Shown in pieces: positions 21,798-32,769 of a DNA stretch of 64,000 nucleotides. The notes beneath the pieces are model-generated. The model was given only the letters and a program-made list of their open reading frames with translations, searched no databases and was not told where the DNA came from. A program made the position numbers and the translations under genes. The first letter of the stretch is position 1, and each line of letters opens with the position of its first letter. Location: positions 558,001 through 622,000 of the forward strand of contig JALUTQ010000041.1 in assembly GCA_032718865.1 (NCBI GenBank), given 5' to 3'. The stretch is from Tilletia caries (taxonomy: Eukaryota > Basidiomycota > Exobasidiomycetes > Tilletiales > Tilletiaceae).

Positions 21798-22996
21798 ATG
21801 GCAGCCACGTACCGCTTCGTCTCGCGCACCGCAGCGAACCTGCCGTGAGTATCGTGCTAATCTCGATATAGCTGAAGAGGTGTCGTCACTACTGACCCCA
21901 CGCTCTCTGCCCCTTCCTCCTCCTCGCGGAACAACAGGCCGACGGTGTTCACGGCACCCTCCGGTCTGCCCATCGCCAAGGGCATCAACCTCACCGTGCG
22001 CGCTCCCGTCGACCCACATGCCGCTTCCGACGACCACGGGTCATCAGGCGCACACGTCCGCGGCGACATCACCCAGCTCCCACGTTTCGCATCCACCGTC
22101 CGCGTCGCCAGCGGAAGCGGACTCCTCCTCAGCAAGTCTCCTGTCAATGGTCAGTCCCTCTCTCTCTATCTCTACGTTCTTGGGGAAAGCCACGTGCTGA
22201 TATCGAATCTGCTGAACTGCTACATGTGATAACAGCTCTGCCCACTGTCAACTACTCCGCCCGCACCTTCTCCACCTCCAGCAACATGCAGTTGGCCGCC
22301 TCACCAGACTCGACCGTTCCCGACTACTCCCACTACCGGACCAACACCGAGTCCAACAAGGCGTTCTCCTACCTCATGGTCGGCTCCATGGGTGTCCTGG
22401 CCGCCGCAGGAGGCAAGGCAACCGTGACCGACTTCCTGACGAGCATGTCAGCCTCAGCCGACGTCCTCGCCCTCGCCAAGGTCGAGGTCGACATGAACAC
22501 AATCCCCGAGGGCAAGAATGTCATCATCAAGTGGCGCGGCAAGCCCGTCTTCATTCGGCACCGGACCCAGGACGAGATCGACGAGGCGCGCAAGGTGGAC
22601 ATCAGCAAGCTTCGCGATCCGGAGAAGGACGAGGACCGGACACAGAAGCCGGAGTGGCTCGTCATGCTGGGTGTATGCACCCATCTCGGATGCGTGCCCA
22701 TCGGTGAGGCCGGTGACTACGGTGGATGGGTGAGTTTTGTCCTTTTCTAGAGAGGCGCACAGGAGCACTCGTAGTTGCTGACCATGGGAACCCCTTCTTG
22801 CAGTACTGCCCTTGCCACGGTTCCCACTACGACATCTCCGGCCGAGCCCGAAAAGGCCCCGCACCGCTCAACCTGGAGGTCCCCGAGTACAGCTTCAACG
22901 AGGCCGAGGGCAAGGTGAGTTTGTTCGGCTCCTCCATCTTTCAATGCTCACTTCTGACTCGCGTTTTCTTTACTTTGCCAGCTCGTTGTCGGTTAA
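21798..22996 (+). CDS. RIP1: Rieske iron-sulfur subunit of the cytochrome bc1 complex (complex III)
   Basis: The five exons are 21798-21844, 21938-22149, 22236-22729, 22804-22914 and 22982-22996, giving 292 aa with all junctions in frame. The last exon encodes only LVVG and the stop. The 2Fe-2S ligands are in the two motifs CTHLGC and CPCHGSH, split between exons 3 and 4. A membrane anchor ([20 protein letters not shown]) precedes them, and the long N-terminus (about 80-100 residues) is a mitochondrial presequence. The protein carries electrons from ubiquinol to cytochrome c1 in the inner mitochondrial membrane. The length exceeds the usual fungal precursor because of the presequence. Confidence 0.96.
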
Positions 22997-23623
22997 GCGA
23001 CTCTGGAATTGGGATGAGGACGGAACGGCGCCCCCCTTGCGCAACACAATGACTGTCTACCCTTCTTTTGACCTACTTGTGCCCCCAACCCCCCACCCAT
23101 ATTCTTTCTTCCTTTGGCGCATCTACATAGATGACCCTTTTCAAAATAGTACTTGCCGCATCCAAGGAATCTCAACACACCCGTGTTCTTCTTTCTTTTG
23201 AACCTCCGGTTCAGATCTTGAGCGCCTCCAGCCTCCAGCCTCCAGTCTGAAGTTCGTTTCCATGACCTGCACTTTCGTTCCGAGACCACGTGTTTGCATA
23301 TTCCGTATTCTTCCGATACACCTTCCTTCCCCTCCCGACTCAATACTCAATACACAGAGTACATGGGTAGAACCACATCCATCCGCTCGGTCTTCGTTCC
23401 CTACTTCTTCATCGGGCTCTTCAACTCGACGATCCTCTTCCTGCTTCCTGCTCCGCACAGGAATCGCCGTCGTTTCGTCTAGACTGTGTGAAAGACACTA
23501 ACCTTTTCGTTTTTCTTCTCCCATAGGTCATCCCAGCCTTTTCTGCTTCTGGCATTTCTGAGTCGTGTTTTCAATAGCTAACTACCTGCTCACGATCTTT
23601 CTGCCACCTCGCCTCCTTCATCC
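22997..23623. other. Region between the Rieske gene and the Ftr1-like fragment
   Basis: This holds the Rieske 3' UTR followed by pyrimidine-rich DNA. A short frame at 23363-23482 ends in a hydrophobic stretch (VPYFFIGLF) that could be a remnant of a membrane protein N-terminus. That resemblance is too weak to name. Confidence 0.4.
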
Positions 23624-23960
23624 ATGACGAGCTCGGCTGCCGGCTGGTCGCTCCTCAACTCCATCGTCGGCTGGAACAACACCGTAAGTAGCACAAGGGT
23701 TTCCCTCCTCTCTTTCCTTCCTCCCTTCCAGCCGCCTTTCTCGACCCAACCCTCTTATCCTACAGGCCACCGTCGGCTCCATCCTCATGTACGTCTTCTG
23801 CTGGCTCGCCATCGCCACCTACAGCGTCTACGCCCGCTGGCAAGAGCCCCGGCTCCGGCTCGTCCTCCCCAGCTTTGCCAGCCGTAATGCGAGCCGCGTC
23901 TTGTGGGAGAGCGGGCGGGCGGGTCGTCGGCATGCTTCGGCGGGGCGGGTCGAGGCTTGA
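23624..23960 (+). pseudogene. Fragment resembling the C-terminus of a high-affinity iron permease (Ftr1)
   Basis: Two exons (23624-23683 and 23766-23960) join over a GTAAGT...ACAG intron in phase 0. The predicted peptide contains GWSLLNSIVGWNNT followed by ATVGSILMYVFCWLAI. From memory of the family, fungal Ftr1 proteins end in a similar GW..LN.I.GW.N.AT.GS..Y..YW block. The preceding six or so membrane helices and the REGLE iron-binding motifs are not found upstream, so this looks like a relic of a deleted gene. Alternatively it could be a coincidental short gene; the intron and GC-rich codon use argue that it was once coding. Confidence 0.45.
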
Positions 23961-25604
23961 AGATGGGTTTCCCTTGCCCCTTCAGTCAGGCGCCTGTGAT
24001 CCTTCTTCCTTCCCCTCGGCCGGTTTACAGTTAACGATTCACGATTCCCAAAAACTATCTCTCTTACACGTCTCGGTATACGAAACCCTTGGACACGCAT
24101 GCGACATTACGGATAGGACACCGATACCGCAACGTCGATTCCCGACACGTCGTGCATCACTACTCCATTTTTCCGAGGCAGGGCCGAAGTCGGCACCATC
24201 ATGTACTCCTTCCCCTAAAGCTAAAGATGGAGATGTTGCCTGGAGCAGAACGATTTAAAGTGCGACTGCCATAAAAGCTTACACAGTTGCGCCCAGGACA
24301 CCCTGACGCCTGACTCTGCTGCCTTAAAGGCATGCGCCGTCCGCAGCGAAAGTATTTGCTGACTCGCGCTCATTCAGAAACCTCGCCAGCGCCAGTCGGT
24401 GGAACATTGTTCAGGGGTTAGTGATGAGATTGCGTGTGACGGAATGGCTGAACACAATGTTGGAAAAGAAGGTGTCAACACCGTGGGAAAACTTCGATCG
24501 TCAGTGCACGCCACTCACGATAAGACCGTGAGAAAGTAGGGAACGACACCGACAATGACATCTCGATCAGCAAGTACTTAGTCTCAGCATGTTCTCGACT
24601 CGTCCCTTCTCGCCATCATGTCCACCGTATCACCGGCCCAGAGACTGTCAGATGTCTACTAGGCCCGGCCTACCATGCAGCCCCAAGAGCAACAGCAAGA
24701 ACAACAGACGGAGTCGCCCAATACTCTCTCAGCGTGTAAGTCTTCCCTCTCTCCCGCCATGTGACCGGCTCTGACAAAAACAATCCCACATATACGAGAT
24801 CCTGGACGAGATTAGCAAGGGCGCCTACGGAGTTATTTTCTGCATCCTTCTCCCTGCAGTGCTTCGCTGCCACGCATCATGCCCTCGCGCTTCTCCCCGG
24901 CCTGCTTTGGCACCGCTGACACTTTCCTCCCCGGCCAGGACGAACCGTAGCTGGATCCTGTCACGGCCGTTGTCGGCAAGGTCACTGTATACCCTGCCAA
25001 GCCCAGCGCCCAGGTCTCGCACTCGCTGACGATTTCCCGCTACCTCCTCAGTACCCCCAACTTGGGGTTCTACCTCAGTTACAATGACCATGGGTGCAAA
25101 CCGGCACGGCTCGCTGGCATCACCCATGACTTGCTTGAGGAGGGACAGCTTCTCTGGGCGTCGTGCACGGCGAGGGCCTCCTCGCTTGCCGAAAAGTCCG
25201 TTCCGTTTCAAGATGTCAAGCTGTGGGTTTCTATCGCCTGAGTGTTCAGCACACACCCAGAGGAGGGAGGGGGAGGGATGGGGGAGAAGTACGATTGAGC
25301 AGACAACCAGGGAGAAGGAGAGAGAGAGGGACGTAAGAGACACCAAAGCGTAGATGAACAGCAAAAGACATCGTCCACTCACAGTCGCCGTCATCGTTGC
25401 GGCAGCAACGGTCGACGCACGTCTCAAGATCGCTTCCCTCGTTACCCTCTTTGTTTTCGCGATCTCAACTTTGCGCCGAAGGAGCTTGATGGCGGGGTGC
25501 ACATGTACGTCTGTGTGAGCTCATCACTCATCTTCCATGCTGGAGGCTCCTGTGGCCTGGTGGCGATAATGGGGGAACACTCATCCAGCATCCGTCAGAT
25601 ACAC
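23961..25604. other. Gene-debris region with a kinase-like scrap and an open frame of unknown origin
   Basis: No intact gene is visible. At 24797-24850 the plus strand reads YEILDEISKGAYGVIF, which resembles the glycine-rich loop of protein kinases, but no further kinase motif follows. At 24949-25242 a plus-strand frame without a start codon shows coding-like composition and ends at a TGA; I do not recognise it. The surrounding sequence is interrupted by stops in all frames. Confidence 0.4.
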
Positions 25605-25648
25605 TTGAGGCTTGAGGCTTGAGGCTTGAGGCTTGAGGAGGCTTGAGG
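25605..25648. repeat. TTGAGGC heptanucleotide array
   Basis: Four exact units are followed by two imperfect ones. Confidence 0.9.
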
Positions 25649-25656
25649 TTTGACCA

Positions 25657-25712
25657 TGATGCATGATGCAGGTTGCATGATGCATGATGCATGATGCATG
25701 ATGCGCATGATG
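25657..25712. repeat. ATGATGC heptanucleotide array
   Basis: About seven ATGATGC/GATGCAT units with one interruption lie directly after the TTGAGGC array. Confidence 0.9.
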
Positions 25713-25937
25713 GAACAGAAAAAGGAAAAAGTATGTGTGTATGTTTGAAAGAGTCAGAAGATGGGGAAACATAAGGAAGATTGGATGGCGACGCAGGTGC
25801 ATCACTCCTCCGACCCATGCTCCGATCCATGCTGCGAGGAAGGGAACCGGAAAAACCTTAAGTAGTACTCATTGTACTGAATGTCTCCGAGAACAGTTTC
25901 GGCAGCTCTTCGAGTTTGCTCGAGGGTGGCCTGCTCT

Positions 25938-26410
25938 TCATTTGTCAAACCCGCACCAGATTGCAACTTCGCTTCTATGTAAGTCCGCTATGACCTTCTG
26001 ATGCCCCTCCATAATTTCCCGGCCATTACCTGCTCCGCGTACACAGCAGAAAAAGCGGCTGAATGTCAGATGTGCTGGTGTTCGGGAAGGGTCGGCCGCT
26101 GACATGTGAGCACTCACGTATGGATGCTTCAAGAAGTACAGCGGTTGGAGCATCTCCTTCCACAGCGCTTCCTTTGAGGCAGCTCACTATACTTCCTCGA
26201 GATTGAAGCTGTACGTAACAAAGGCACAGGTGTCAAAGGTCGGGTCGAAGAAACGAATTGACGAGGCAGAACGATCGTTACACTCACAGTACGCGGCAGA
26301 CCCGAGCATGAAGGGCAGTCGGTCGTGCGCGGAACTGGCGCGGAGTTGACGACGGTGGCGAGCAGGACGAAAAGGTAGGGAAGGACGAAGAGGAAGCGAG
26401 GGTAGAAAAT
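25938..26410 (-). pseudogene. Relic of the small secreted-protein family, start codon lost
   Basis: The three exons are 26410-26288, 26208-26118 and 26029-25938. They have the same layout as the intact genes at 50958 and 52637: a signal-peptide exon ending phase 0, a short middle exon ending phase 1, and a last exon after a GCGGAGCAG acceptor. Exon 1 encodes a hydrophobic segment (FVLPYLFVLLATVVNSAPVP) and then DCPSCSG, parallel to SCPTC/SCPSC in the paralogs. Where the paralogs have ACAATGATT this copy has ACAATTTTC, so the ATG is gone. The third exon meets a TGA at 25938, while the homologous downstream frame (GLTNEEQATLEQ) continues in another phase, showing a frameshift near 25975. A TATA box lies at 26549-26542. 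Confidence 0.65.
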
Positions 26411-26541
26411 TGTCGTTGAGGTAGATATGTATGTGGTGTTTGTGGCAGCAGTGAGCAGAGAAGCTGGGAGCTGTGGAAGAGGACTGAAGTTGGTGTGGAT
26501 GATGGGAGGAAAAGCTTGGGTCAGAGTGGGCAGCTCGTCCG

Positions 26542-26549
26542 TATATATG
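26542..26549 (-). promoter_or_regulatory. TATA box of the relic secreted-protein gene
   Basis: CATATATA on the minus strand lies about 130 bp upstream of the lost start codon. The intact paralogs have TATA boxes 140-160 bp upstream of their ATGs. Confidence 0.4.
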
Positions 26550-26649
26550 CATTTTACATACCATCAACCGTCCAACGTTTGGTTGTTGGCTGTGCAATGC
26601 TGCGTACCCTCGGCTGTGGCCTGTTAGCAGTACAAGGTAGCCAAAAGAT

Positions 26650-26990
26650 GGAATGATGAGGTGAAAGATGAGGGCGTCAGTCCGTGTACGCCCCGGAGGG
26701 ACTATCGACCGGCAGTAGCCATTGTCACAGTCACATACTTGCCTGATGGCGTGGCGTGTTCCTCGTCAGTGTAGCCCCGAAGGGTCGAGACTCGAGACTG
26801 GAGTGATTTTGGCAGAAGGAGAAGATTTTTCAGGTCCAAGATGAGGGCGACGTACGCCCCGACGGGATACACCAAGAGTTCAGCTTTGCCCCGACAGGCC
26901 GGTACTGTGTTGCGTGGCCTCGTCCGCTCCAACAGAACAAGCGCCGGACCCATTTCTCTGAGATGGATTCAAGGACAACGGGGCGTCGTC
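26650..26990. repeat. Degenerate direct repeats with a GCCCCGAAGGG core
   Basis: Variants of GCCCCGAAGGG occur near 26689, 26774, 26857 and 26888, and inverted near 26980. The first and third are preceded by AGATGAGGGCG. They lie just before element B and may be part of its 5' repeat region, but no matching full copy was found on the 3' side. Confidence 0.4.
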
Positions 26991-27382
26991 CGGAGATAAG
27001 TACATACTCTTGCTCTGAGATGGTTAGCCCGCGCCACGTGTGGCAGGGTATGGGCTTCGCCGTGACTCGGTGGAGCAAGCGAGGAAGACGTTCACACGGG
27101 GCCCGAGCACCTCCTGGGCCCCTGAACAACGACGGGAGGACTCACAACGCTCACACTCTCCTCTCTTCCTCCCATCACAGCGCCTCGTCTTCCGCGCTTG
27201 CGCTCAGCCCGTTCGTCTCTGCCCTTTTCTTTTCCCCCGAACACAAGCCTCATAATCCAAGTCCCAACCACAAGCACACCCTCAGAAGCCCCATCCAAGT
27301 CGTGCAGCAGTCACGCAGCTCCTAACAAGGACGCTCCAAGCGCAACTGGTGAGGGGAACCAACCCCATCACACACCTATTGC

Positions 27383-29077
27383 ATGCTCACAATGAACAAT
27401 TCTCTTCCCATACACAGATTCATGTCTGCCGCCGCCGGCGCCGCAGCAGCCCCAGGCCCTCCAATCGCAGTACAAGCAGCAGGGCAGGTACCCAATCCAG
27501 ATCTCCCGGCGTTCTCTCCAGCACAGATCGAACTCGCCCAACAGCTCCGGGAGAACAGCACGGCATGGCTTCAAGAGCAGGCTCAGCACGGCCTCAGCAA
27601 GAACGAGCGTCACGGTGCGCTGGAAATGGCCTATTCCATTCTCCTTACGGAGGACATGGGCCCGAAAGACGCCCTCGAAGCCGCGGTGGACCAGATCCTG
27701 AAGCGACGCCAGCTCACGGACCAGATGGGCGTGCACCTCTGTCCCTCATCGCCATCTACCTCGCGCATCACCCAGCCCGCCAAGAAGCGCAAGCGGGCGC
27801 GCTCGCCGGGCCGGAAGAAGGGGAAGAAGCGGTCAAGCAAGGCAAAGAAGAAGAAGGGAAAGACGACGGCGAAAGGAAAGGAGATAGCGGACAAAGACGG
27901 CTCCGAATCAGAAAGCTCTTCTTCGCCCTTGTCGTCATTGGACTCTGGTTCGGACTCATCCTCCTCGGACAGCAGCAGCTCCTCGGACAGCGGATCAGAC
28001 ACCGACAGCACCTCCTCGACATCCTCGCTCGACGATTGGAAGAAAGGCAAGACCAATCCGGAGGAATGGGATGCGCTGCGGGTGCCGCTTCACATCTCCA
28101 AGAAGGTCCAGAAGGGCGACTTTGTCGACCTCTGGGGGTTCACACCAGCCACTTGCAAGGAGCGCCACGACGACGAACCAGTCAGTCTCTCGGTCAGCGG
28201 GAACACGCTCAAGAAGATCGCAAAGGAGAAACCCAGGCACTTTCAGGAGGACTGGCAGCTGCCTGCTTCAGACTTCCACTGGGCGATCGACCTCTGGCTT
28301 GCAACGATGAAGGAGGAGAACGTGGCCGAGCGCACGGTCAAGGCCTGGGACAAGTTCAATACAAGGATCCGGACGCACAAAGATCGCAACGACCCCGTGG
28401 TCCAGATGGCTCTCCAGCGGCTGCACCACTTTCAGCGAAACAGTTTCGCAAACACCTCCCGGCGCACCAAGAACATGAAGAAGAAGATCGAAGCGTCAGG
28501 CTGCTCAGAGAAGAGGAAGGCCAAGAAGTTGAAGAAGCTCCGCCGGTTCGACCCGGCCAAGTTCCCACGGAAGCAACTTCAGTCGATCATCACGAAGCAA
28601 CGCGCTGCGACACTCGATCTCCTGAACTCCAAGGTCTCGCACTCCACTCCCAGCAACCAGCAGCCGCTGCAGTCTTTCCGCGGTGGGAACCCGTCCACCA
28701 GCAGCGGCTCCTACCCCCGGCCCTTTCCCAAGCCTTTTCGGATCATCGGTTCGAGTGGATCAAGCGGCCCTCCCGGCCCCATCAAGTGCTGTGCCTTGTG
28801 CGGATCAAAGCGCCCCCACGACGTGCGCAGATGTCGTGCACAGCACCTGGCCGCCGACCCAACCAAGCCCACCTTCACGTACAGGGACGAGAACGACAGC
28901 CTCGTCACCCGTTCCGGGAAACGTGCAGTCTGCATCGGCTGGAATACCAACGGCTGCAACGGCCCATGCCACAAGGCAAACATCTGTTCCCTGTGCGGTT
29001 CCAGCACCTGCAACGCACAAAAGTGCACCCTCGTCACATCCGCTCCGCCACCCGGCAGCACTGTTGCTCAGTCCTGA
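27383..29077 (+). CDS. Gag-like protein of element B with zinc knuckles
   Basis: The frame is open for 564 aa. After an N-terminal region of unknown fold come a basic Lys-rich block (about residues 150-175), a long Ser/Asp tract, and a folded-looking region. The C-terminus is Cys/His-rich with CCALCGSKRPHDVRRC and CSLCGSSTCNAQKC. Such knuckles bind RNA in retroelement Gag proteins. A second ATG at 27422 is equally plausible as the start. A frame in the next phase (27349-29742) is a shadow over this stretch. Confidence 0.75.
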   Translation: MLTMNNSLPIHRFMSAAAGAAAAPGPPIAVQAAGQVPNPDLPAFSPAQIELAQQLRENSTAWLQEQAQHGLSKNERHGALEMAYSILLTEDMGPKDALEAAVDQILKRRQLTDQMGVHLCPSSPSTSRITQPAKKRKRARSPGRKKGKKRSSKAKKKKGKTTAKGKEIADKDGSESESSSSPLSSLDSGSDSSSSDSSSSSDSGSDTDSTSSTSSLDDWKKGKTNPEEWDALRVPLHISKKVQKGDFVDLWGFTPATCKERHDDEPVSLSVSGNTLKKIAKEKPRHFQEDWQLPASDFHWAIDLWLATMKEENVAERTVKAWDKFNTRIRTHKDRNDPVVQMALQRLHHFQRNSFANTSRRTKNMKKKIEASGCSEKRKAKKLKKLRRFDPAKFPRKQLQSIITKQRAATLDLLNSKVSHSTPSNQQPLQSFRGGNPSTSSGSYPRPFPKPFRIIGSSGSSGPPGPIKCCALCGSKRPHDVRRCRAQHLAADPTKPTFTYRDENDSLVTRSGKRAVCIGWNTNGCNGPCHKANICSLCGSSTCNAQKCTLVTSAPPPGSTVAQS

Positions 29078-30817
29078 AGGCTGGGATCGCCATTTGGACG
29101 CAGCCAACCTGCGAGAACGATACCCATCGATCGTCGAGGCCCTCCATCACGGCCTGGACATTGGCATACAGCCACCAAAACAAACGCACATATCCCGCCA
29201 TCACAAGTCTGCAACGGACCACCCCACCCAAGTCCGCCTCATCATTGACAAAGAGATCACCTCCCACAGATAATACGGACCACTCGACACTCGCAGCGCC
29301 GTCGAAGAGCTCATCGGACCCTTTCAAACAGCTCCGCTGGGCCTTCGACCGAAGCCCAACGGAAAGTACAGGCTCATACAGGATTTCAGCTACCCCAAGA
29401 CACCAAAAGCCTCACACCACCCCTCAATCAACTCGAGCCTGGACATCAGTCTATGGCCGACGACATGGTACACATTCAGCAACACATGCGCCACCATCCT
29501 CTCCCTCCCCCGCACAGCACAAGCCTATGTGCGCGATGTCACATCCGCTTTCCGACAGATCCCACTACACCCGACACAGTGGGCCGGTACCGTCGTGGAA
29601 TGGGAAGGCAAATTCTATATTGACCAGTTCCTTGCCTTTGGCCTCGGGCCCGCATGCGGCGCCTTCGGGCTGTTCGCAGACGCCTTTGCAGATATATGCC
29701 GAGCAAACGGCATTGGTCCCACCGGACATTGGTGGACGATAACGTCTTCTTCCGAGTCCCAACCGCAAGCCTCCCCGCCCTCAACCAACATCGCGCTGCG
29801 CTTTGCACAAAGCTACAGGCCACTCCCACACGTCACCGAGGCCGGATATACTGGCGAGACAGCGACCAACAACTCCACGCTGAAGACTACGCCCATGACG
29901 TCCTCGAGCTCCCCGGGGCTGAGCAGGGGTTCAACTGCGGAGTCTCAGATATCGACAAGATATCAGCGGCCCTGGGATGGCCATGGGAACGCGAGAAAGA
30001 CGCTCCTTGGGCGTCCGTCTTTACGTATGGAGGTCTCACGTTCAACATTGCCACGAGAGAAGTGTCCCTGCCAGACCGGAAGCGGCAGAAGTACCTCGAT
30101 ACGATCTCACGATGGGAGCAGAGCGGCATACAACATCGCCTACACGATGCTCAACAGCTTCTGGGGCAGCTGCAGCATGCGACGACCGTCCACACGCACG
30201 GCAAGTTCCACATACTGGGCATTCTCAATTTCATCAAGTCGGCCTCACAGAGCCCGGCCCAGCGCTACCAACATCGTCACGATGGCCGCAGAATACCCAA
30301 AGACCTCAGCTGGTGGAAGGTTCAGCTGGCCCTGGACACCTTTCGCTTTTCGTTTGATCCGAAGCCGCCCACAGAGGTCGACTGCTTCTGCGATGGCTCC
30401 ACCTCCTATGGAGCAGGGCTACACATCGCAGGCCGAGAACGAGCCTTTCCCCTTCACTCACATCTGCGAGGAAGGGTCGACATCAAAACGGTGGAGGCGC
30501 TGTCGCTCGAGCTCGCCGTTCTGTACCTGGTACATCTGGGTCATCACGATACTGGTCTGCTCATCCATTCCGACAGTACCGCCGTGTGCGACTCGTTCAA
30601 GAAAGGGAGGATGGCGTCGGACGAGCCCAACGCAATTCTGGAGAGGATCTCCGAGCTCGAGCAGCAAAATCGCATCAGCATCAAGCTCCGCTGGGTCAAG
30701 TCCGAGGAAAACAAAGCCGACCGCCCGTCCCGCGGGAAACACAACTCCTCATACGGTCGCCTCCCACCCATACCCGTTCCAGCTATCCTCCTACAGTGGT
30801 TCACAGATAGCTGGTAA
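29078..30817 (+). pseudogene. Reverse transcriptase-RNase H of element B, frameshifted
   Basis: The RT is spread over frames. The stretch 29270-29740 carries PLGLRPKPNGKYRLIQDFS and VRDVTSAFRQIPLH (motif A). From about 29700 another frame carries LVDDN, the YxDD catalytic motif, and runs through RNase H (CDGSTSYGAG, EALSLELAV, SDSTAVCDS) to RWVKSEENKADRPSRG and a stop at 30817. The frames must switch between about 29650 and 29730, inside the catalytic core. A further break separates the pre-RT region, which ends at 29273. The motif order matches elements A and C. Confidence 0.75.
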
Positions 30818-32285
30818 CCAACAAGGCGGCGAAGAACCAGACCCACCCAAGCCCCCAGCGACGGCCAGCACACACGCAACCCCAATCCTCACCGTCCCAG
30901 CCGAGCCCGCAGCATCGACAAGCAAGTCCAAGCCATGGAGCAAGTTGGTCGAGCGCTGGAAGGGTATCAAAGCTACCAAGCCCAAGCCTCAGCGAGCCAA
31001 GAAGGCCAAAGGGCCATCCATCTCTACCCGAAAGTTCAAACCGAAGCACAATATGATCCAGACCAGCGTCACCCTCAACCGACCCGAAGTTGAGCTTGCA
31101 TCGCAGCGATTCTCCGCCTGGGTTCCCTCCTCATCCGTCAACGTGCCCAGAGCCACCAGGAGCTCCACAAAGATCGTACGAGACGTCACTTTGGCCGCTT
31201 TCGCAGCAGGAACACAGTCCAATTACAGTGCGGCCATTGCGCAGTGGCATAAGTACTGCGACGACCACAGAATCAAAGAGAGGGATCGAGAGCCGGCAGC
31301 AGCACATCTGGTCGAGCACTGGGTCTCGCTGCACGCCGGCGACAAGCGCGGGAAGTCGTTGAGCGACTGGATCTGCGGCCTCAAGGCGTGGCATACAGTC
31401 AACCACTTGCCCTGGCTCCCCAGTGAAGACCGCCTCGCACTCATAAGGCGAGGAGTGGCGAACCTTCAGTCCCCAGCCCGACCAAAGCGAGACCCCATGA
31501 CGATACAATGGCTCGACAGATTGTCGCTGGCGGCAGACCCCAAAGACGCGGCCGAGGTTGCCGTGGTGGCTGCCGCTGCGACTGGGTTTTGGGGCCTGTG
31601 CCGCTTAGGCGAGCTGGTCTCGAGCACAGACAAGGCTCAGCAGTTTCACAACATCACAAGGGCCCAGGCCACCGAGTCCAAGGTCTTCGGCGGTGTCCCG
31701 ACTATGGCGCTAAACCTGCCGCGCACAAAGACCCACGCCCAGGGAGACACGGTGGTCATTGCCCACCAGAAGGAGGAGTGCGACCCCATCAGGCTCCTAC
31801 GTCTGCATCTGCAGCAGTCCCCATGCGCATCAAAGGAAGCAGAGAAGAGCACTCCTCTCTTTGCGTACCGCGACAAGGAATCGCTCACCCCCCTTACCCG
31901 CACCAAGTTCATCAGCACCATCGGCGCAATTGGCAAGCGAGCAGGCCTCGGCCCGCTCCACGGTCATTCGATGAGGATCGGAGGCTGTACAGCCTTGCTC
32001 ACGCGTGGTATGCCTCCCGACCGCGTGCAGCTCCACGGCCGATGGTTGGGAGACTCATTCAAGCGCTACATCAGAGATCACGCGGCAGTCATGGCACCAT
32101 ACCTCGTCATTAATCAAGTTGCCTCCGATCGGCTTCACAGGCTACTTCCCGCCGAATGGCCACCTGCCGCCCTCACTACAACAACCAACCAAGATGGGCC
32201 AACGCCACCGCCCGGTCAAGACCTGTCGTCGCGCGCGCGAGGACGTCAGACGCCCCTTCGCACTCCAAACAATGGGGGACGCTAA
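30818..32285 (+). CDS. Tyrosine recombinase of element B
   Basis: This is an open frame of about 490 codons following the RNase H stop. The first in-frame ATG after that stop is about 31054, so translation may depend on an upstream frame. A Pro/Thr/Lys-rich N-terminal region leads to a SAM-like DNA-binding part (about 31190-31480) and the catalytic domain. Catalytic residues are visible as CRLGE (Arg), HGHSMRIGG (His-x-x-Arg), HGRWLGD (His/Trp) and FKRYI (Tyr). These are the R-H-R-H/W-Y set of phage-integrase-type recombinases. The enzyme would integrate the element's circular DNA. Confidence 0.85.
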
Positions 32286-32769
32286 CAACAGGTCGACCGA
32301 GAGCGGCGATGTCCGACCCTCGGGGCAAGCAATGCAACGAGAGTCTGGCCCACATAATGCGTGAGTAAAATATCACATCAGAACCTTCCCCCTACCACCA
32401 CCACGAACGGGCACCACCGAGTCTCTGGTGCGAAGGTGGTCGAGTTTACCAGCCGGAGGTTGTGGGATGATAAGCGGGAAGGATGTATGTTGCTACTGTG
32501 TATCCCACCGGCCTGGCTTTTGAGCCAGAGTGTTCCCCAGACTTTTTGAGGCCATGAGTTTATAGAAATTAGAATATGAACGGGAAATGAGAAGTACCAA
32601 GAAACATGCATGTCTTGACTCTTGATGACTGATGTTACTTAATGCTTGGTCTGGATATCTTAGACTCGAATTCTCAAAAGGCGTGCTCAATGCAGTGACC
32701 TGTCGGATGTGGATTGCACACCTAAACAATGGCCCAGAAGCACAGTCAATCATTCAAATCACATAGACG

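Larger units (their letters stand above)
27383..32285 (+). mobile_element. Tyrosine-recombinase retroelement B (Ngaro/DIRS type)
   Basis: The order is gag (27383-29077), RT-RNase H (about 29080-30817), tyrosine recombinase (about 30818-32285). There is no DDE integrase, aspartic protease or methyltransferase domain. This is the architecture of Ngaro-like YR retrotransposons. Integration in this class uses the recombinase rather than an integrase. Gag and the recombinase are open, but the RT-RH has at least two frame changes, so the copy is probably defective. Unlike A and C it has no intron in the RT. Terminal split repeats could not be defined by eye. Confidence 0.85.

Noticed and set aside
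23363..23482. Short hydrophobic frame as the N-terminus of the iron permease
   Set aside because: VPYFFIGLF is suggestive only; the REGLE-type motif is absent and the frame ends quickly.
25605..25712. Heptamer arrays as a telomere or internal telomere relic
   Set aside because: The units (TTGAGGC, ATGATGC) do not resemble the TTAGGG-type telomere repeat and are too short.
27349..29742. Plus-strand frame of 797 codons over the gag of element B
   Set aside because: Only its last part (from about 29270) carries RT motifs. The first part is a shadow of the Gag frame.
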